From: Thiopseudomonas alkaliphila
GTDB lineage: Bacteria > Pseudomonadota > Gammaproteobacteria > Pseudomonadales > Pseudomonadaceae
DNA length: 64,000 bases
Reading direction: 5' to 3'
Assembly (NCBI RefSeq): GCF_001267175.1
Contig: NZ_CP012358.1
Location: 1,218,501 to 1,282,500, forward strand
Shown: positions 59,010-64,000 of the stretch, in pieces
Layout: every line of letters begins with the position of its first letter
Numbering within the stretch: position 1 is the first letter of the stretch
Notes under the pieces: model-generated
Seen by the model: only the letters and a program-made list of their open reading frames with translations
What the model was told of the DNA's origin: nothing
The model's database searches: none
Position numbers and translations under genes: made by a program

Positions 59010-59331
59010 TAGCTAAGCGCCGCAAATTACGCAGCACCACTTCACTGGCTTGACGCTCACCGGCTTCAATCATTTGCCAATAACTAGGACTAATACCTAA
59101 TGCTTGAGCGAGTAACTCTGGCGTCAGCCCGGTTTTGTGGCGCAACTGAGCAAGGGTTAATGATTCTTGTGGCGCTGTTGCTTGACTAGGTGCTGGTGTA
59201 GCCATGGCAGCTGGCGCAACCGTGCTCTGACGCTGCCCTGCCGCTTTTAATAGCGCTTGATATTCGTCCCAAGGCAAAACCGCGTACTGTGGCTGCCCCT
59301 CTTGCATAATCACTTGAATATTATTCATCAT
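58993..59331 (-). CDS. XRE-family HTH protein with antitoxin-like N-terminus
   Basis: A 112-residue protein. Residues 1-32 (IQVIMQEGQPQYAVLPWDEY) resemble the dimerisation segment of PHD/RelB-type antitoxins. An Ala/Pro/Gln-rich linker follows (about 35-58), then an XRE helix-turn-helix with TGLTPELLAQALGISPSYWQ. The gene next to it does not look like a toxin, so a TA module is not claimed. It heads a three-gene unit. Confidence 0.72.
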   Translation of the reverse strand: MMNNIQVIMQEGQPQYAVLPWDEYQALLKAAGQRQSTVAPAAMATPAPSQATAPQESLTLAQLRHKTGLTPELLAQALGISPSYWQMIEAGERQASEVVLRNLRRLANVTIE

Positions 59332-59406
59332 TACCTCCCACTATTCAGGCTGAGTGCCTAACTAACCATCGGTGTAGATGGGCACACAACACTGACTAGA
59401 TGCTAA

Positions 59407-60159
59407 CTATTCAGCTGCCGGTGCTTGCTCTTTGGCAGCGGCTGATTTTTGTGAGGGAATATCTAATAACTCCACTTCAAAAATCAAAGTAGAGTTTGCT
59501 GGAATCGCCGGGGTTGGACTGCTAGCACCGTAGGCTAAATCGGCAGGAATAAAGAACTGATAACGCTCACCCACCTTCATTAACTGCAAGCCTTCAGTCC
59601 AACCTGGAATAACTTGGCGCAAAAAGAAAGTCGCTGGCGTGCCGCGCTCTACAGAGCTATCAAATACACTGCCATCAAGTAATTTGCCCGTGTAATGTAC
59701 CGTTACACTGTCAGTTGCTTTCGGGCTCGCACCGCTGTCTTTAGCGGTTAGCACTTCATACTGCAAGCCACTGTCGGTGGTTTTAACCGAATCTTTTTTT
59801 GCATTTTCAGCTAAGAATTCTTGGCCTTTTTTCGCTGCTGCATCATTGAGAGCATTTTGCTTTTCTGCAGCGCGGTCCAAGGCAAATTGTAGCGCCTCAT
59901 CTAATTGTTCTTGCGATAAACGGGACTCTTTACCAGCTAAGGCATCATCAATCCCCAAAGCAATAGCTTCTACACTCAAGCCATCAATCGGTGTAGCTAA
60001 TAGGTTGCTACCAATTTGTAAGCCTAAGCCATAAGAAGCCTGCTGGGCTTTGCTATCTAATTTAGTGCTGGTGCTGGTCGTTGCTGACTGTTTCTGATCA
60101 CAACCGACTAAAGCCACTGCACACAAACCAACGGCCACCGCTAGGCGAGAAAACTTCAT
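59407..60159 (-). CDS. fkpA: FKBP-type prolyl isomerase lipoprotein (FkpA/Mip-like)
   Basis: A 250-residue predicted lipoprotein: signal peptide with lipobox LVGC (Cys20), N-terminal dimerisation helices (YGLGLQIGSNLLATPID) and a C-terminal FKBP domain with VTVHYTGKLLDGSVFDSSVE and IPGWTEGLQLMKVGERYQF. It probably assists envelope protein folding. A longer, envelope-directed counterpart to fklB. The Ala/Lys-rich tail is low-complexity. Confidence 0.9.
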   Translation of the reverse strand: MKFSRLAVAVGLCAVALVGCDQKQSATTSTSTKLDSKAQQASYGLGLQIGSNLLATPIDGLSVEAIALGIDDALAGKESRLSQEQLDEALQFALDRAAEKQNALNDAAAKKGQEFLAENAKKDSVKTTDSGLQYEVLTAKDSGASPKATDSVTVHYTGKLLDGSVFDSSVERGTPATFFLRQVIPGWTEGLQLMKVGERYQFFIPADLAYGASSPTPAIPANSTLIFEVELLDIPSQKSAAAKEQAPAAE

Positions 60160-60307
60160 AAATATTCCTTAACTCCAATTTAGGCATTAACTAAAAATCA
60201 CAGGATAGAAAGCGATCTTAGCAGGAAAGTTCACTGAGGTTTACTGAAGCAAACGAATAGTTTAGGCGATGGCAGGCTAATGCGCAGGAAATTTACTGAC
60301 TTAAAAA

Positions 60308-60331
60308 CAAAAAAATCTGCACAAGGCAGAT
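60308..60331 (-). terminator. Rho-independent terminator of the tRNA operon
   Basis: On the minus strand ATCTGC-CTTGT-GCAGAT (60331-60315) is followed by seven T residues. It lies about 30 bases after the last tRNA-Val. Confidence 0.85.
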
Positions 60332-60361
60332 AGATTAAGTGTACTTAATTGATATTGAAAT

Positions 60362-60437
60362 TGGTGGGTGATGACGGGATCGAACCGCCGACCCTCTGCT
60401 TGTAAGGCAGATGCTCTCCCGGCTGAGCTAATCACCC
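60362..60437 (-). tRNA. tRNA-Val (anticodon TAC), second copy in transcript
   Basis: 76 bases including encoded CCA. The acceptor GGGTGAT pairs with ATCACCC; the anticodon loop reads CTTACAA, anticodon TAC; the T-arm has GGTTCGATC. It is identical to the copy at 60572-60647. It is the last of three tRNAs on the minus strand. Confidence 0.97.
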
Positions 60438-60476
60438 AATTTCAATTTATTCAACACTAGCAGTATTGAATTAAAA

Positions 60477-60553
60477 TGGCGCAGTGGACGGGACTCGAAC
60501 CCGCGACCCCCGGCGTGACAGGCCGGTATTCTAACCAGCTGAACTACCACTGC
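60477..60553 (-). tRNA. tRNA-Asp (anticodon GTC)
   Basis: 77 bases with encoded CCA. Acceptor GCAGTGG pairs with CCACTGC; the anticodon loop CTGTCAC gives GTC; the T-arm has GGTTCGAGTCC. It lies between the two identical tRNA-Val copies. Confidence 0.97.
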
Positions 60554-60571
60554 GCTGCTGGTACTCAAGAG

Positions 60572-60647
60572 TGGTGGGTGATGACGGGATCGAACCGCCG
60601 ACCCTCTGCTTGTAAGGCAGATGCTCTCCCGGCTGAGCTAATCACCC
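60572..60647 (-). tRNA. tRNA-Val (anticodon TAC), first copy in transcript
   Basis: 76 bases, encoded CCA, identical to 60362-60437. It is the promoter-proximal tRNA, starting 15 bases downstream of the predicted transcription start. Confidence 0.97.
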
Positions 60648-60668
60648 TTGTCTCTCGAAGTGGTGCGT

Positions 60669-60697
60669 ATACTAGTCTGCTAAATCCTTTTTGGCAA
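60669..60697 (-). promoter_or_regulatory. Promoter of the Val-Asp-Val tRNA operon
   Basis: On the minus strand: -35 TTGCCA (60697-60692), 17-base spacer, -10 TAGTAT (60674-60669), followed by a GC-rich discriminator. It is well placed in front of the first tRNA-Val. Confidence 0.75.
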
Positions 60698-60821
60698 GCC
60701 CTAAATTCATTTTAATTGGTTTTTTATGTTTTTTACTCACTTAAAAGCATTTTTTCGCTTTTAGTTGGTGATTCGAGCCGAGGTTATAGATAATAGCTAC
60801 TGGTTATTTTGGAGTTATCTT

Positions 60822-61742
60822 ATGTGGTTTCGTAACTTGCTGGTGTATCGCTTCACCCAATCAGTTAACTTTGATCTGGAGCAGTGGGAGCAGGCCCTGG
60901 CAAAAAAACCCGCCCTCGCCTGTGGCAGCCAAGTGCTGACTACTTACGGTTTTACTGCCCCTTTCGGCAAAGCTGCAGATGCCCCACTGATTTATGCTAG
61001 CCAGCATTTTTTCTTGCTAGCAGCACAAAAAGAAGAGCGCTTACTACCCGCTAGCGTAGTTAAAGATGCAGTTAATGAAAAAGTGGAAGAAATTGAAAAT
61101 GCTCAAGGCCGCAAGGTCTATAAAAAAGAACGCGATCAAATCAAAGATGAGGTCACCCTCAACTTCCTTCCGCGCGCCTTTATTCGTCGAAGCCGCACTT
61201 TAGCGGCGATTGATACCCAAGCCGGCTTAATTTATGTAGATGCTAGTAGTGCTAAAAAAGCCGAAGAGCTATTGTCCACTTTGCGTGAAGCTATAGGCAG
61301 CCTACCCATTCAACCCCTTGAGGCACAGCAAGCCACTACTGCTAGCTTTACTCAGTGGCTACAGAACATGCAGATTGGGCATGGTTTTAGCCTAAAAGAC
61401 GAGTGTGAGCTGCGTGATACCGCAGAAGACGGTGGCGTTATTCGCATTAAACGCGAAGACCTGGGCAGTGAAGAAATTCAGAATCTACTGGCCGCCGGTA
61501 AAATTGTGACTCAGCTAGCACTCAACTGGGAAGAGAAACTGAGTTTTGTGCTAGACGACAAACTGGCAATTAAACGCTTAAAATTTGAAGACCTATTGCA
61601 AGAGCAGGCTGAACAAGATGGCGGCGATGAAGCCGCTGGACAGTTTGATGCTAGCTTTAACTTAATGATGCTGACCTTAGCAGAGTTTTTACCCCAGCTA
61701 ATGCAAAGCTTAGGCGGTGAAGCGATTCATCAGCGCATCTAA
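60822..61742 (+). CDS. rdgC: Recombination-associated protein RdgC
   Basis: Ring-shaped DNA-binding protein that limits RecA activity. The 306-residue product matches the family: [15 protein letters not shown] at the start, the [19 protein letters not shown] and [19 protein letters not shown] segments, and [17 protein letters not shown] at the end. ATG at 60822 has GGAG upstream; the 60765 frame has no support. A strong terminator follows. In Pseudomonas it also lies next to this tRNA cluster. Confidence 0.95.
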   Translation: MWFRNLLVYRFTQSVNFDLEQWEQALAKKPALACGSQVLTTYGFTAPFGKAADAPLIYASQHFFLLAAQKEERLLPASVVKDAVNEKVEEIENAQGRKVYKKERDQIKDEVTLNFLPRAFIRRSRTLAAIDTQAGLIYVDASSAKKAEELLSTLREAIGSLPIQPLEAQQATTASFTQWLQNMQIGHGFSLKDECELRDTAEDGGVIRIKREDLGSEEIQNLLAAGKIVTQLALNWEEKLSFVLDDKLAIKRLKFEDLLQEQAEQDGGDEAAGQFDASFNLMMLTLAEFLPQLMQSLGGEAIHQRI

Positions 61743-61761
61743 TCAGTGCCTATAAGCAATC

Positions 61762-61790
61762 AAAAAACCGAGCACAAGGCTCGGTTTTTT
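61762..61790. terminator. Bidirectional terminator between rdgC and purA
   Basis: A 12-base perfect stem, AAAAAACCGAGC (61762-61773) with GCTCGGTTTTTT (61779-61790), five-base loop ACAAG. It serves both convergent genes. Confidence 0.93.
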
Positions 61791-61811
61791 GATCAGCGTT
61801 TAATTTAACTA

Positions 61812-63152
<1,341 letters not shown>

Positions 63153-63175
63153 TCAGTCTGTCTCGACAGACCTCA

Positions 63176-64000
63176 TTAATTAATCGGTTGAACCGTCCAG
63201 TCGCTGCCTTGCTTTACTAGCTGCTGCTTGCAATGTGCAGCTGCAGCATCGGCAACCGTCTGTCCAGATAAGGCTTGCACTACACGCACGCCCTCTCGGC
63301 GCAAGCGTAAAATGGTTTGCCAAAGCGCCGGATCAGCTTCCAATGGTGCCCAAACGCCTTCTAGCGCACTTGGTTGCACACCATTACCTAGGCTCACCAA
63401 GGTTTTTAAGTCGGTTGAAAATCCAGTGGCCGGGCGGGCACGTCCAAACACCGCGCCAATATCATCGTAGCGTCCACCTTGGGCGATTGATTGCCCAACG
63501 CTCGGTACAAAGGCGGCAAATACCACGCCGGTATGATAGTGATAACCCCGTAACTCACTGAGATCAAAATACAGTGGTAACTCAGGAAAACGTTCGGTTA
63601 AAGCATCAGCCACCGCAATTAACTCGCGTAACGCTTGCTGCACTTCCGCAGAAGCCGATTGCAGGATAGTTTGCGCAGCATTCAAAACTTCACGGCCACC
63701 GCAGAGCTGACCTAAGGCATTAAACATTGCCGCTAATTCAGGCGCTAAGTCAGCGGTTAAGGCCCGCACTTCACTTACGGCTTTACGCTGCAAGGCATCA
63801 AATAATTGCTCTTCAGTTATCGCTGAGAGCTGTGCAGCCTGCACTAATCCACGATAAATACCGACATGCCCTAAATCCATATGGACATCGGCCACTTTGA
63901 CCGAGTCTAAGGTTTCTAGCATCAGGCTAATCACTTCAATATCCGCCGCTACGCTAGCATCGCCATAGAGCTCGGCACCAATTTGAATGGGGCTACGTGA
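63176..64000 (-). CDS. hisZ: ATP phosphoribosyltransferase regulatory subunit HisZ, C-terminal part
   Basis: A histidyl-tRNA-synthetase-like subunit that makes the short HisG active in histidine synthesis. The frame is open through the window end (the last codons read ...[16 protein letters not shown]), so the 5' end is missing. [17 protein letters not shown] and the motif 3-like FSTDLKTL with GGRYDDIG are visible. Its presence implies a short-form hisG elsewhere. It lies directly upstream of purA. Confidence 0.93.
   Translation of the reverse strand, partial: SRSPIQIGAELYGDASVAADIEVISLMLETLDSVKVADVHMDLGHVGIYRGLVQAAQLSAITEEQLFDALQRKAVSEVRALTADLAPELAAMFNALGQLCGGREVLNAAQTILQSASAEVQQALRELIAVADALTERFPELPLYFDLSELRGYHYHTGVVFAAFVPSVGQSIAQGGRYDDIGAVFGRARPATGFSTDLKTLVSLGNGVQPSALEGVWAPLEADPALWQTILRLRREGVRVVQALSGQTVADAAAAHCKQQLVKQGSDWTVQPIN

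Noticed and set aside
58644..59331. Possible toxin-antitoxin pair (XRE antitoxin plus small downstream protein)
   Set aside because: The downstream protein has no toxin-family motif, and the pair sits in a conserved housekeeping neighbourhood rather than a variable one.

Overview
The window reads as one contiguous piece of a gammaproteobacterial chromosome close to Pseudomonadaceae. The protein sequences and several gene blocks (hslVU-DUF971-ubiE-ubiJ-ubiB-hisIE-tatABC-rsmE; mutL-amiB-tsaE with queG/orn/rsgA/psd; quinone oxidoreductase-prc-small genes-FKBP-tRNA Val/Asp/Val-rdgC; hisZ-purA) match what I recall of Pseudomonas gene order. The base composition is clearly more AT-rich than typical Pseudomonas, and several genes usually found in these blocks (motAB, nnr, the PHA cluster) are absent. 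This suggests a low-GC, streamlined relative such as the Thiopseudomonas/Denitrificimonas type. The genus is inference; no rRNA is present to test it.

Layout. 1-8.7 kb: central metabolism and small housekeeping genes (end of pgi, thiolase, ytoQ, a META lipoprotein, apeB, yaiI, sfsA, an aminotransferase, ribA). 8.9-14.3 kb: radA, a small gene behind a Fur-box-like site, fklB, a YdcZ-type membrane protein, and aroQ-accB-accC. 14.3-22.1 kb: mutL-amiB-tsaE, queG, orn, rsgA, psd. 22.1-24.2 kb: the only clear mobile region, a decayed IS200/IS605 element whose tnpB remnant is split by an intact-looking IS3-family element. 24.6-33.2 kb: hslVU, DUF971, the ubiquinone genes ubiE-ubiJ-ubiB, hisI-hisE, tatABC, rsmE. 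33.2-35.9 kb: a divergent cadR/cadA heavy-metal efflux pair with a MerR-type operator. 36-41.7 kb: a Lon-like protease and a four-gene zinc-uptake-type operon (DUF2796, ABC ATPase, permease, DUF3299) behind a Zur-box-like dyad. 42-49.6 kb: gdhA, nfsB, hemH, a MATE exporter, ybbN, rsmC, nadC, DUF1289. 50-53.7 kb: an enterobacterial-type nrdA-nrdB-yfaE ribonucleotide reductase operon behind a sigma70 promoter and two phased NrdR boxes. 53.8-64 kb: DUF924, trmL, quinone oxidoreductase, prc, a small-gene cluster with an FKBP lipoprotein, three tRNAs, rdgC, purA and the end of hisZ.

The genes mostly act in separate housekeeping pathways. Clear functional units are the biotin carboxylase pair accBC, the Tat translocon, the Ubi genes, hisIE, cadR/cadA, the zinc operon, and nrdAB with its ferredoxin. 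I found no CRISPR array, prophage, secretion system, defence island or secondary-metabolite cluster. I see no convincing wholly new system. The most interesting signals are regulatory sites, the nested insertion sequences with a possible relic guide-RNA scaffold, and the translation-start architecture of nrdB and hslV.
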